A DNA stretch of 42,069 nt from NCBI GenBank assembly GCA_964564015.1, contig CAZLZR010000042.1, positions 1-42,069 on the forward strand. The letters are read 5' to 3'. The notes below the pieces were generated by a model. That model was not told the origin of the DNA. It was given only the letters and a program-made list of their open reading frames with translations, and ran no database searches. This stretch comes from Acetivibrio sp964564015 (GTDB taxonomy: Bacteria > Bacillota > Clostridia > Acetivibrionales > Acetivibrionaceae). The position numbers and the translations under genes were made by a program. Below, piece by piece: positions 1-6,643 of this stretch (the stretch's first letter is position 1; every line of letters begins with the position of its first letter).

Positions 1-1
1 T

Positions 2-262
2 ATGCCTCGTAAACTTAATTCAGAAGAAGTGCTTGCACTTTATTCAGAAGTTCGTAAAGATATGACTCGTGACAAAGGTTTACGTTTTGGTCAATCCGTG
101 TACAATAACTCATTTGAACTTAGTCCGAGTCTTGTCCGTCCTTTAGCAAATACTGATAAAGACCCCTTTTATAATTGTGAAAAAGTAAAAGAGTTTCTCA
201 ATGAAATCTGTGATACAAGAGCAAAAGACCATATCCATACTATTATGAATTTAAAACAATAA
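2..262 (+). CDS. hypothetical protein, 86 aa
   Basis: Small soluble, charged protein with no motif I recognise. The ATG is at the second base of the window, so the true start could lie further upstream and the gene may be truncated. It ends 2 bp before the next small gene, which suggests one transcript. No function can be given. Confidence 0.6.
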   Translation: MPRKLNSEEVLALYSEVRKDMTRDKGLRFGQSVYNNSFELSPSLVRPLANTDKDPFYNCEKVKEFLNEICDTRAKDHIHTIMNLKQ

Positions 263-264
263 TA

Positions 265-417
265 ATGAAAAAGATATACAATTCCTTCGTCAATTATATT
301 TATCGTTTGAACGATAAAGAGATTGAGGAATATACTGTTAAAGATACAGTAGTGGTAGTTGTATTTATCTTTACTTGTGCATTATTGGTATGTGGTTTCA
401 TTTACAATGTCATTTAA
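265..417 (+). CDS. small single-pass membrane protein, 50 aa
   Basis: Short ORF starting 2 bp after the preceding stop. The N-terminal half is charged and aromatic (starts MKKIYNSFVN). Residues about 28-48 form one strongly hydrophobic segment rich in V, F, I, L and C, so a single transmembrane helix near the C terminus is likely. Tight spacing supports it being a real gene. The role is unknown; small phage membrane proteins include holin-like, superinfection-exclusion and unassigned proteins, and nothing here discriminates between them. Confidence 0.5.
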   Translation: MKKIYNSFVNYIYRLNDKEIEEYTVKDTVVVVVFIFTCALLVCGFIYNVI

Positions 418-441
418 TTATTCACCATAAAAACTAAAAAC

Positions 442-867
442 ATGAGGTTCAAAACACCTTTGCTTTTGGTCATTATGCTGTCTATGCTGACGCTAATGGC
501 TTCGTCCTGTACCGAGAGAGACTCCGGTAGCAAGACGGGAGTGACCGCTATGGTAACTCATAATGAGTTTACTGTAAGTCCTCTGACAACAGACCTTTAC
601 ACTTTTGAAACATCACCCGCAACAGTTCCCTGCGTCAGGTTGTTTTCGCAGCCTGAAAAGCAACTGAACAAAATCCTGGCCTGTCCGGTAAAGACAGAAA
701 TCGTTATCAACTATAAATATCGGAATCTGAGCCGCCTGCTCACTGATGAACGATGTAATACCGGGAATTATTATTTATGTATGAACCGCAACTCTCCTGC
801 CGCAACTAACCTGTTATCTGGTGTACGCACCCGATGGCTGTCGGAACAACATAATAATAAATCATAA
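442..867 (+). CDS. putative lipoprotein, 141 aa
   Basis: N-terminal lipoprotein signal peptide: basic start (MRFK), hydrophobic core at residues 6-20, then a lipobox-like ASSC with the lipidated Cys predicted at residue 23, followed by an acidic/polar stretch (TERDSG) as is common for surface-bound Bacteroidota lipoproteins. The mature part has four further cysteines and no domain I know. The reading frame is visibly richer in G+C than its neighbours, which hints at recent acquisition, for example from a host. A phage lipoprotein could serve in superinfection exclusion, but that is only inference. Confidence 0.6.
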   Translation: MRFKTPLLLVIMLSMLTLMASSCTERDSGSKTGVTAMVTHNEFTVSPLTTDLYTFETSPATVPCVRLFSQPEKQLNKILACPVKTEIVINYKYRNLSRLLTDERCNTGNYYLCMNRNSPAATNLLSGVRTRWLSEQHNNKS

Positions 868-923
868 TCAAACATCCGCCGAGCATGCTACACGGCTTAT
901 ACCTTTGAAGTATGCTCATGGTG

Positions 924-997
924 ACGCTATTAGCTCAATTTTGGTCAGAGCAATTCCCTTTGAGAAGAGGTTCCGGGTTCGAGTCCCGGATAGCGTT
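924..997 (+). tRNA. tRNA-like element with aberrant anticodon arm
   Basis: The acceptor stem is perfect (ACGCTAT 924-930 with ATAGCGT 990-996), the D stem is GCTC/GAGC, and the T arm is textbook (CCGGG, loop TTCGAGT, CCCGG). The anticodon arm does not fold: the stem positions read ATTCC against AAGAG with almost no pairing, and the loop by position is CTTTGAG (TTG, Gln, if taken at face value). It could be a degenerating tRNA-Gln, a tRNA that folds differently, or a tRNA mimic. No CCA is encoded. Confidence 0.5.
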
Positions 998-1119
998 CAT
1001 AAGAATAACCATGTTTGGGTTGTACTAATCTGAACAATGCTTAAACGGGAGGAAACTCTCAGCAGACTGAAATTAACTCTAAGGCTTCAATGTGGCAAAA
1101 CGGTTATTCGTAATAGGAG

Positions 1120-1145
1120 GGGTCACAAACCAGTGACCCTTTTTT
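1120..1145 (+). terminator. intrinsic terminator
   Basis: Perfect 7-bp stem GGGTCAC/GTGACCC (1120-1126 and 1133-1139) with a 6-nt loop, followed by six T residues. It ends the tRNA-like/non-coding transcript just before the gene at 1158. Confidence 0.85.
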
Positions 1146-1157
1146 AAATCTTTTGTT

Positions 1158-1541
1158 ATGATTACTGCAGCTTTACAACCATTTAACAATGCTTCACCAT
1201 CAGTTCGTTCATGGTGGTTTCAAAAAAATGGTAAAACAGAACAATATATTAATTTAAGTATATGTTCCGGAGCAACTGCTAATTGTCAATTAAATACTGT
1301 TTATAATTTTAGTGGCCCTTTGTCTATGTATATACATGGCAAAATAAGTAAAAAAGAGTTTATTGATTTTATGCGATATATTGCAAAAATAACAAGACCT
1401 CTTTTTTTAATTGATTTAAACTTAGAGTACGAAAAAAATTTTGAACAACTTTTTTCAAAGAGAAAAATAATTATGAAATCTCCTTACATTTCAAGTAACG
1501 GAAGTAACATGATTATTTATATCATAAATCCTGCAAAATAA
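1158..1541 (+). CDS. hypothetical protein, paralogue of the next gene
   Basis: A 127-aa protein that is clearly homologous to its downstream neighbour. Both have a Ser-Trp near the N terminus, a Cys-Gln segment, a central hydrophobic strand (FLIDL here, LLIDI in the neighbour), and a shared C-terminal pattern S/T-PY-S/T-S/T-x-G-S/T-NMIIY(I/L)IN. The stop and the next ATG overlap (TAATG), so the two are translationally coupled. This is a tandem duplication followed by divergence. No known domain was recognised. Confidence 0.7.
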   Translation: MITAALQPFNNASPSVRSWWFQKNGKTEQYINLSICSGATANCQLNTVYNFSGPLSMYIHGKISKKEFIDFMRYIAKITRPLFLIDLNLEYEKNFEQLFSKRKIIMKSPYISSNGSNMIIYIINPAK

Positions 1542-1930
1542 TGTTTTTTGAAGTACAAACAGCAAAGAATCCGTTTACAAGTTGGTATATAAATGCAAGG
1601 ATACAGAAAAGTGATTATCCTGCAGTAGCAGGTATTATTCAAACACCAACAGGAAACTGTCAAATAGCATCTGTAAATCATATGGATGTTATTTTAAACA
1701 AGATTCAATCCAAAAAAGATATTTACGATTTCTTTAAACTTGTATATGGTACCACAAGTAAAAGAATGTTGTTAATTGACATCAAAACTGATTTGGATGG
1801 TCATGTGCAACAGTACTTTAAAGAAAGTATTATGTCAAGAACACCGTACACATCAACAAGAGGCACGAATATGATTATTTACTTAATCAATATTTATGAC
1901 TTCTTGGAAAAAAATAAATCATTGGCATGA
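1541..1930 (+). CDS. hypothetical protein, tandem paralogue
   Basis: 129-aa protein, the second copy of the tandem pair. The match to the first copy covers the whole length and is strongest at the C terminus (GTNMIIYLIN against GSNMIIYIIN). This copy adds a short tail (YDFLEKNKSLA). It overlaps both neighbours by a few bases. The two may form a heterodimer or act on alternative targets, but no evidence shows either. Confidence 0.7.
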   Translation: MFFEVQTAKNPFTSWYINARIQKSDYPAVAGIIQTPTGNCQIASVNHMDVILNKIQSKKDIYDFFKLVYGTTSKRMLLIDIKTDLDGHVQQYFKESIMSRTPYTSTRGTNMIIYLINIYDFLEKNKSLA

Positions 1931-2199
1931 CATTAGATATTACCGAAGCAAAAAATCCTAAATTCAAGGATGGTACTCATGTCATGTTTCTTTCATATAA
2001 AAATGAACCAAACAGAGGACGTACCAAAGGTATTGTATTATACACAAGATACAATACAAAAATAGAGCGCAATCAGCTTTTTATAAAAAGCTATGCATAT
2101 GCTTTACCCAGTAATCCTGAAAACTGGAGTCCTATGTTGCAGTGTCAAAATATTGTCCGTGATGAATCTGAATGTATAATCTTACCAAACTTATTATGA
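1927..2199 (+). CDS. hypothetical protein, 90 aa
   Basis: Starts inside the end of the preceding gene (ATGA overlap) and ends by overlapping the next ATG the same way. The sequence is strand-rich with a central VMFLSY...TKGIVLYTRY segment, compatible with a small beta-barrel, but no family was recognised. It is part of the 1158-3970 operon-like run. Confidence 0.6.
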   Translation: MTLDITEAKNPKFKDGTHVMFLSYKNEPNRGRTKGIVLYTRYNTKIERNQLFIKSYAYALPSNPENWSPMLQCQNIVRDESECIILPNLL

Positions 2200-2636
2200 A
2201 ATCATACGCACAAATTCAGGAAGAACTCTTAAGTGAAACCCCTAATGGGTATAAACTGCAAGGTTATTTTCACGACCATAACCTGAGTTTAGAAGAGTTC
2301 ATTTTATTGTTCATTAATAAACTTAATCGTGAGTTTATTACTGTAACAAACAACCCCACTGTTAATTTCGATGTGTGCGGCATACGTAAAAGGCGGTCAC
2401 TTGGTGACATCTTTTTAATTACTCTTCATTATTATCCTTCTGTTACCGTGAAAGAGGTTCACGAAACTTTACATAATTTATATACAAAAGAAAAAATTAC
2501 AGGTATATACTGCACTGATATTAAAAAAAGGGTATATAGCAGTATTTATCATACTTCTAATCTTTATGCTCATCAACAGTATGCTTACACATTACCTGAT
2601 GAATGGGGATGGAAACCCGGTATGGAAAGAAATTAA
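2196..2636 (+). CDS. hypothetical protein with RRSLGDI motif, possible winged helix
   Basis: The start is taken at 2196 because ATGA overlaps the previous stop; this gives a 146-aa protein starting MKSYAQIQ. The C-terminal half contains KRRSLGDIF, then YYPSVTVKEV, L..LY.KEKI.G.YC and KKRVYSS, followed by DEWG. The same string of motifs occurs in the gene at 5169, so these are paralogues. The order helix, helix, then basic beta-hairpin resembles a winged-helix DNA-binding fold; this is inference from sequence pattern only. Confidence 0.65.
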   Translation: MKSYAQIQEELLSETPNGYKLQGYFHDHNLSLEEFILLFINKLNREFITVTNNPTVNFDVCGIRKRRSLGDIFLITLHYYPSVTVKEVHETLHNLYTKEKITGIYCTDIKKRVYSSIYHTSNLYAHQQYAYTLPDEWGWKPGMERN

Positions 2637-2647
2637 ACTTTAAACAT

Positions 2648-2851
2648 ATGACAAGAGAAGCGTTTAAAGCTTTTGTAAATGGTAAGGAAGTTCCTAACTA
2701 TGCTACAGAAATAAGAAAGAGAACTGTTGTTTGTGATTTTGGAAATAAGAAAAAGAAATTCTCTGTGTGGTCTGGTTCATATCTTCATGCTAAACTTGTC
2801 TGCATGAGACAGTATAAAGTTCGTCATCAACAAATCGTTTCTATTTTATGA
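2648..2851 (+). CDS. hypothetical protein, 67 aa
   Basis: Small basic protein. I choose the ATG at 2648 (starts MTREAFKAFVN), 11 bp after the previous stop, over an upstream in-frame ATG that would overlap the preceding gene. It is Lys-rich in the middle (KKKKFSVW). No family recognised. It overlaps the next start (ATGA). Confidence 0.55.
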   Translation: MTREAFKAFVNGKEVPNYATEIRKRTVVCDFGNKKKKFSVWSGSYLHAKLVCMRQYKVRHQQIVSIL

Positions 2852-3030
2852 CTGATAAGCCTGATATTATAGGATTAATGGAGGAAGTTTCAGGGTTGAG
2901 AGAAGAATATCATCTAATTCAAAAAGGTAAGCAAAACAAAAAAGCAAGAAACATTCTCCGTCAGAAGATTAATCAGAAAGTCAAAATTGTTAACACAACT
3001 TTAGGATTTAAATGCTTACCCCACATTTAA
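2848..3030 (+). CDS. hypothetical protein, 60 aa
   Basis: Short, highly charged, mostly helical protein (MTDKPDIIGLMEEVSGL, then a Lys-rich region). It overlaps both neighbours: ATGA at its start, and 19 bp with the next gene at its end. The position in a closely packed operon is the main support. No function is assignable. Confidence 0.5.
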   Translation: MTDKPDIIGLMEEVSGLREEYHLIQKGKQNKKARNILRQKINQKVKIVNTTLGFKCLPHI

Positions 3031-3284
3031 CTATTGAGCAAAAAATAGACTTATATAACCAATATCGTAATAAAAGTAAAGTAAATATTCTTATATCAGG
3101 ATATAAGTTTCCTGCATGTTGGAATTTTGAATATGAAAATGGTGAGTTTTCATTTAATACCAAAGCAAGAAATTGTTTTTCAATAGCTTATAAAGCAGAT
3201 ATTATTGACTTAATGCCTGCCGCCGCTGCTTGTTACACAAAGATAACATTCAAATCTTTTACAAACTTTAAAATACTGGAATGA
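3012..3284 (+). CDS. hypothetical protein, 90 aa
   Basis: Small protein starting within the end of the preceding gene and ending with an ATGA overlap into the amidotransferase-like gene at 3281, so it is likely cotranslated with it. It has aromatic and Cys residues (FPACWNFEYENGEF) and a hydrophobic C-terminal region. No domain recognised. Confidence 0.5.
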   Translation: MLTPHLTIEQKIDLYNQYRNKSKVNILISGYKFPACWNFEYENGEFSFNTKARNCFSIAYKADIIDLMPAAAACYTKITFKSFTNFKILE

Positions 3285-3970
3285 AAAAAGTAATGGGTAT
3301 TCCCGGTTGGAGTACGGGAGAAAATTCATGGGGTGCAACTAAAACATACCTTGATTGGTGTGGAAGTCTTGGAATGACACCCCGTATCCTTATGCCGGAA
3401 GAAGAATTTGTCCCTGTAGATATGCTTCTGTTGCCGGGTGGCCCTGACCTTAACCCTGCCAACTACAATCAGGCACCGTCCTTCTATACAGGTGGTCAGG
3501 ATGTGTTCAAAGAATTCTTCTACCGTGAACGTCTGAAAAATTACGTGGATAAAGAAATTCCTATCTTTGGTATCTGTCTGGGTCATCAGATGCTCAATGT
3601 GTTCTTCGGTGGTAAGTTGGAACAACACCTTGTTGGTCACCCTGACTCCGAAGCACGCCGTGTTGAGGGACACAAAATCAATTTCGTGTGCCGCAATCCT
3701 AAGAGTGGTGTTATGACTGACTGGAAAGCACCGGTAAATTCACATCACCATCAGGGTGTTTTACAGTCTCAGGTGGCAGACTGCTTTGATGTGGTAGCCG
3801 TTGAGGATTGTAAAGGTGGTAATAAAGTAGTGGAGGCAATGATTCACAAGACGTTACCTATTGCGTCTGTTCAATATCATCCGGAAGAGTGGAGTTTGAA
3901 ACTTACTGACTGGCTTATTAATAAAATTATGGGTACAGGGGAGTTTCATTATCGTCCTTTTGAAGATTAA
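3281..3970 (+). CDS. class I glutamine amidotransferase-like / gamma-glutamyl hydrolase (peptidase C26 type)
   Basis: A 229-aa protein with the class I amidotransferase signature: oxyanion-strand region LLLPGGPDLNP (about 49-59), nucleophile elbow GICLGHQ with Cys99, and the His-Glu pair in YHPEE (His200, Glu202). The PGGPDLNP strand and the short length fit the peptidase C26/PuuD group, which hydrolyses gamma-glutamyl amides, rather than a synthetase subunit. In the same region there are gamma-glutamylcyclotransferase-like proteins and amidoligases, so it probably trims or supplies gamma-glutamyl or amide groups in that pathway. Codons here are richer in G+C than in the flanking small genes. 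Confidence 0.85.
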   Translation: MKKVMGIPGWSTGENSWGATKTYLDWCGSLGMTPRILMPEEEFVPVDMLLLPGGPDLNPANYNQAPSFYTGGQDVFKEFFYRERLKNYVDKEIPIFGICLGHQMLNVFFGGKLEQHLVGHPDSEARRVEGHKINFVCRNPKSGVMTDWKAPVNSHHHQGVLQSQVADCFDVVAVEDCKGGNKVVEAMIHKTLPIASVQYHPEEWSLKLTDWLINKIMGTGEFHYRPFED

Positions 3971-4129
3971 GCCACAAATAGGTTTGCACGTTGTTTTGCC
4001 AGTCAATTTACAGTCTAAATATTTTGTAGAAATTATCTATTAAATGCAGGCTGTAGGTTATAATCTGTAGGCTGAATACACCCCCTCTTTCTCCCCCATT
4101 GTTGATTATCAATGAGTTATGAGAAAGTT

Positions 4130-4213
4130 TTAAAGCCTTTTTCCTTTGCTCGGAACTTGTAGAGGTAAGCGGCTACTTACTTGCACTTGTTGATAGGCTG
4201 CAACTTCTGTCAT
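4130..4213 (-). CDS. possible small ORF, 27 aa
   Basis: Minus-strand ORF beginning MTEVAAYQQVQVSS and ending KGKRL. It starts roughly 25 nt downstream of the predicted minus-strand promoter at 4240-4270, which is its only real support. It could equally be the start of an antisense or small RNA. Function unknown. Confidence 0.25.
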   Translation of the reverse strand: MTEVAAYQQVQVSSRLPLQVPSKGKRL

Positions 4214-4239
4214 GCAGGGCTTTCCTATTAACAAGGCTG

Positions 4240-4270
4240 CAAATGTACGAATAACACAGATACAAACAAA
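4240..4270 (-). promoter_or_regulatory. Bacteroidota-type promoter, minus strand
   Basis: Read on the minus strand: TTTG (4270-4267), 19-nt spacer, then TACATTTG (4247-4240), an exact fit to the TTTG/TAnnTTTG consensus of the Bacteroides primary sigma factor. Transcription would run away from the gene at 4297, towards 4000. Confidence 0.55.
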
Positions 4271-4296
4271 ATTTGTTTTGTTAAAAATTTGATAAA

Positions 4297-4590
4297 ATGA
4301 AAAAGATAATCGTTTTTCTTTCATGGCTCAGTTTATATGTTGTCATTTTATGTGTAGGCGGAATGCTGTGCACATTTCTTAATGATGCAATTCAGGCAAG
4401 TGGGTTTTTTGGTGATACTATACATCAAGGAGAACGTGTAAGTGAAGTTAATATTGATTCAAAATATGATTGGGGTGCTCGTCACTACTGGTATTTTTGG
4501 ATGTGTTTTGCTTTATTCATCATATCAATCATCCGTATTGTTTCATGGATGGCTTGGTTTTGGAGTGAAGATAATAAAAAGAAATATTAA
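4297..4590 (+). CDS. two-helix membrane protein, 97 aa
   Basis: Two predicted transmembrane segments: residues about 5-25 (IVFLSWLSLYVVILCV) and 64-88 (YWYFWMCFALFIISIIRIV, continuing into a Trp-rich stretch), separated by a polar loop. The C-terminal tail is basic (KKKY). No family recognised. It lies directly upstream of a tRNA-like element and a gamma-glutamylcyclotransferase-like gene. Confidence 0.6.
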   Translation: MKKIIVFLSWLSLYVVILCVGGMLCTFLNDAIQASGFFGDTIHQGERVSEVNIDSKYDWGARHYWYFWMCFALFIISIIRIVSWMAWFWSEDNKKKY

Positions 4591-4624
4591 TAATAGGGCT
4601 TGTAATTTAAATATTGGGTATGTA

Positions 4625-4692
4625 GGACATATCTGATTAGGTAGAATATCCGCGTACAAACGGAGGTGTGGGTTCGAATCCCATCTTGTCCA
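4625..4692 (+). tRNA. compact tRNA-like element, aberrant arms
   Basis: 68 nt. Acceptor GGACA pairs with TGTCC (5 bp), but positions 6-7 (TA against CT) do not pair. T arm is good (GTGGG, TTCGAAT, CCCAT) and a GG lies in the D loop (TAGGTAGA). The D stem is weak, and the anticodon arm is TCCG/CGGA around an 8-nt loop CGTACAAA, in which the usual U33-anticodon spacing fails (ACA if the T is U33; GTA is also present). Length and arms are outside the normal range, so decoding function is doubtful. Confidence 0.4.
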
Positions 4693-4705
4693 CAAATAAA
4701 ACAAC

Positions 4706-5167
4706 TTGAAATTATACTATTATTTTGCATATGGTTCCAATATGCTCCAAGAGAGAATTGAAAGAAGAGTAGGTCGTGTACAAAAAATTGGAACCCATCG
4801 TATCTACGGATACAAGTTAATATTTAACTGTAGAGGTTTTGCCAACATTGAAAAAGCTTCCCCTCTTGATTATGTTGAGGGTGTTGTATATGCTCTTACA
4901 GCGTGGCAACTTTATGAGTTGGATATGTTTGAAGCCCTTTATACAAGAGAAGAATTTCCTTATAAAAAAGATGCTTCATTACAAGTGTATGTAGGAATTC
5001 CTTACTATTGTTCTTTTTATGAAGTAAAACCTTTTAAATCTTATCTCAGAATCATCCTTGCAGGATGTATTGAAAATGATTTAACTACTTTATATAATAC
5101 CCTTAAAGAAAAATTCACTTTTAAATTAAAAGCTAAAAGAACCAGTTCAAAAAGAAGATTATTTTAA
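4706..5167 (+). CDS. gamma-glutamylcyclotransferase-like protein (AIG2/GGCT fold)
   Basis: 153-aa protein opening with the hallmark YYFAYGSNM at residues 5-13, the substrate-binding loop of the GGCT family, then a central LDMFEALYTREEF in which Glu76 sits where the family's catalytic Glu is expected. GGCT-fold enzymes cleave gamma-glutamyl-amine bonds, releasing 5-oxoproline. The start codon is TTG at 4706, since the first ATG would remove the YGSN motif. The extra C-terminal tail is strongly basic (KAKRTSSKRRLF). This is one of two GGCT-like genes in the amidoligase locus and begins 13 bp after a tRNA-like element. Confidence 0.8.
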   Translation: MKLYYYFAYGSNMLQERIERRVGRVQKIGTHRIYGYKLIFNCRGFANIEKASPLDYVEGVVYALTAWQLYELDMFEALYTREEFPYKKDASLQVYVGIPYYCSFYEVKPFKSYLRIILAGCIENDLTTLYNTLKEKFTFKLKAKRTSSKRRLF

Positions 5168-5168
5168 T

Positions 5169-5642
5169 ATGTCAGTCAAGGATACACTTCGTTCTGTTGA
5201 ACTCAAGTTGAGTAAAGAAAAACCCTTATTCTTGGGTAAATTCAAGAGTGAGTTTTCTTTTGGAGATTGGGAAATGAAAGATTTTATTTTAGACCTCCTT
5301 GTTTCTTTATCAGAAGATAACGAAACGCGTGATTCAGCTACAGGTGCAGTAACTTGTAAAAAAGCACGCCGGCGTAGCCTTGGTGACATTTATCAATTAT
5401 GTCGTTATTATTATAACGATGTAACCCTTGAAGAAGTACAGCTCTGCTTGGCAGAATTACATAAAGAAAAAAAGATTGGATATTTTTATTGTAATTCTAC
5501 GAAGAAGAGGGTATATATGAGTATTGAGTATTATAATACTCACCATTATAATCCAACTCACTATGGAAGTCCTGATGAATGGGGTATTACTCCTGCTAAT
5601 TTGTCAACACTAACTAAATATAAAAAAACAAATGCTTCTTAA
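5169..5642 (+). CDS. hypothetical protein with RRSLGDI motif, paralogue of the gene at 2196
   Basis: 157 aa. Shares with the gene at 2196 the ordered motifs RRRSLGDIY, YYNDVTLEEV, L.ELHKEKKIGYFYC, TKKRVYMSI and DEWG. The conserved block spans about residues 60-135; the N-terminal 50 residues differ. The pattern is compatible with a winged-helix fold. It starts one base after the upstream GGCT-like gene and overlaps the next gene, so it is in the same operon. It could be a regulator of the amidoligase locus, but that is only suggested by position. Confidence 0.65.
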   Translation: MSVKDTLRSVELKLSKEKPLFLGKFKSEFSFGDWEMKDFILDLLVSLSEDNETRDSATGAVTCKKARRRSLGDIYQLCRYYYNDVTLEEVQLCLAELHKEKKIGYFYCNSTKKRVYMSIEYYNTHHYNPTHYGSPDEWGITPANLSTLTKYKKTNAS

Positions 5643-5931
5643 AATCTCCGGGGCAGACGGACAAAGACTTGTCAATCTGCACCCATCTTTTTTTGCACCT
5701 GACAATGAAGAATCACCTGCAAAAAGAGCACAGACATTTGCACATGAAACAATGTCCAAAGTAAGTGACGTTGTTTTGCTGAAAGGAAACAATATTTTTT
5801 ACGAAAAGCATTATCCTGTAGCTAACCAAAAGCTAACACCTGCTCGTAAACAACCCGCTGAACTCAAAAAAATCATGCGGAAAGAGCATAAAAATTCTTC
5901 GTTTAAAAAACGAATGATACTTACATACTGA
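5632..5931 (+). CDS. hypothetical basic protein, 99 aa
   Basis: Overlaps the preceding gene by 11 bp in another frame. Starts MLLKISGADGQRL and ends with a very basic tail (KEHKNSSFKKRMILTY), suggesting nucleic acid binding or a disordered tail. No family recognised. The plus-strand operon ends near here; a hairpin lies just downstream. Confidence 0.5.
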   Translation: MLLKISGADGQRLVNLHPSFFAPDNEESPAKRAQTFAHETMSKVSDVVLLKGNNIFYEKHYPVANQKLTPARKQPAELKKIMRKEHKNSSFKKRMILTY

Positions 5932-5934
5932 TTC

Positions 5935-5963
5935 CCCACCGAAGGCTTAACGGTCTTCGGGGG
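5935..5963. terminator. hairpin between convergent genes
   Basis: CCCaCCGAAG (5935-5944) pairs with CTTCGGGGG (5955-5963), a 9-bp stem with one bulge and a 10-nt loop. It lies after the plus-strand gene and overlaps the last codons of the minus-strand gene. There is no long T tract on either strand, so it may stabilise RNA ends rather than terminate alone. Confidence 0.4.
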
Positions 5964-6180
5964 TAATCTGCGTGTAATTTATAATGTTTTTCGAGAAAAC
6001 GGAGGTAACAATTTCTTTTTGAGATACGGGACAAACTTGGAACATCTTAGGATAAGTACATATGCGACTAACCAAAGGCTCAAGTATAACGAAATTGCCG
6101 CTAAACTTTTCTAGGACAGGGTTATCGTACAGAGTACGGGAATAATAAGCATCTGCTTCCTTGACAGATATGTAAAACAT
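5947..6180 (-). CDS. hypothetical protein, minus strand, 77 aa
   Basis: A minus-strand ORF filling a stretch with no plus-strand gene. The composition looks protein-like: starts MFYISVKEADAYYS, has a hydrophobic middle (FVILEPLVSRICTYP), and ends TPEDR. No promoter of the TAnnTTTG type was seen upstream of 6180. No family recognised. The alternative is that these bases are a plus-strand untranslated region ending at the terminator at 6189-6220. Confidence 0.45.
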   Translation of the reverse strand: MFYISVKEADAYYSRTLYDNPVLEKFSGNFVILEPLVSRICTYPKMFQVCPVSQKEIVTSVFSKNIINYTQITPEDR

Positions 6181-6188
6181 TATAACCT

Positions 6189-6220
6189 AAGGGAGGTCGG
6201 GTAAGTGTCTCCCTTTTTTT
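6189..6220 (+). terminator. intrinsic terminator
   Basis: AAGGGAG (6189-6195) pairs with CTCCCTT (6209-6215), a 13-nt loop between, inside a run of seven T residues (6214-6220). It ends any plus-strand transcript from the 4297-5931 genes before the gene at 6241. Confidence 0.75.
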
Positions 6221-6240
6221 AGTTAATAAGTTTATTATTT

Positions 6241-6639
6241 ATGGTTGATAACAAAGTTCTTTGGAAGTTTGAAGATAATTATGGTGGTTTTGTCACAGTT
6301 AGTTCAGACCCTGATACTATGGCAGTGAGAATAAAACTTCAAGTAAGCAACCATATTCCTGCTTATAAAATAAGTGTAAATAACGGAATTATTTACACTT
6401 CTCCAAGGTCATGTAGTATTTACATGGGACATACTTGTTTTTTATTCTATGAATATGAATTTCCCGATGCTGCAAATATAGAAACTGTGTACATATATCA
6501 CAACGACCACTTGTACAAAGTTCCTAAAAAAGTACTTTGTGCTTTAGCATGGTACTCAACAACAAATAATTCTGTTTCAAGAATGATGTATATTCCTGTT
6601 TTTAATCTTAAGGATTACATTGTTTTTAAGTATAAGTAA
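6241..6639 (+). CDS. hypothetical protein, 132 aa
   Basis: Soluble, beta-rich, aromatic protein starting MVDNKVLWKFEDNYGG. No signal peptide, membrane segment or recognised motif. Stands alone between a terminator upstream and a tRNA-like element downstream. Function unknown. Confidence 0.6.
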   Translation: MVDNKVLWKFEDNYGGFVTVSSDPDTMAVRIKLQVSNHIPAYKISVNNGIIYTSPRSCSIYMGHTCFLFYEYEFPDAANIETVYIYHNDHLYKVPKKVLCALAWYSTTNNSVSRMMYIPVFNLKDYIVFKYK

Positions 6640-6643
6640 CATC

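Larger units (their letters stand above)
870..1145 (+). ncRNA. structured non-coding region with embedded tRNA-like element
   Basis: The 290 bases between two genes carry several perfect complementary pairs: GAGCAT 881-886 with ATGCTC 912-917; a complete tRNA acceptor, D and T arm set at 924-997; GAATAACC 1003-1010 with GGTTATTC 1102-1109; and an intrinsic terminator at 1120-1145. This looks like a discrete transcript or processed RNA rather than spacer. No promoter matching TAnnTTTG was seen directly upstream, so it may be cotranscribed with the lipoprotein gene. The RNA family was not recognised. Confidence 0.45.
3971..4296. other. intergenic region, host-like sequence
   Basis: 325 bases without a plus-strand gene. 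It contains a repeated CTGTAGG (in GCAGGCTGTAGG and ATCTGTAGGCTG, 4046-4076), a small palindrome TTGATTATCAA, a C-rich/T-rich tract around 4079-4099, and on the minus strand a good promoter with a 27-codon ORF. Base composition differs from the AT-rich phage genes around it. It may be a segment acquired from a host chromosome. I see no terminator with a clear T tract for the upstream gene. Confidence 0.4.

Noticed and set aside
821..1033. 70-codon ORF across the tRNA-like region
   Set aside because: It reads straight through a perfect acceptor/T-arm pair, overlaps the lipoprotein gene and has no protein-like pattern; the RNA explanation is better.
3268..3673. Minus-strand ORFs opposite the amidotransferase at 3281
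   Set aside because: They mirror a clearly conserved plus-strand gene and have no promoter or conserved motifs; typical antisense shadows of G+C-richer codons.
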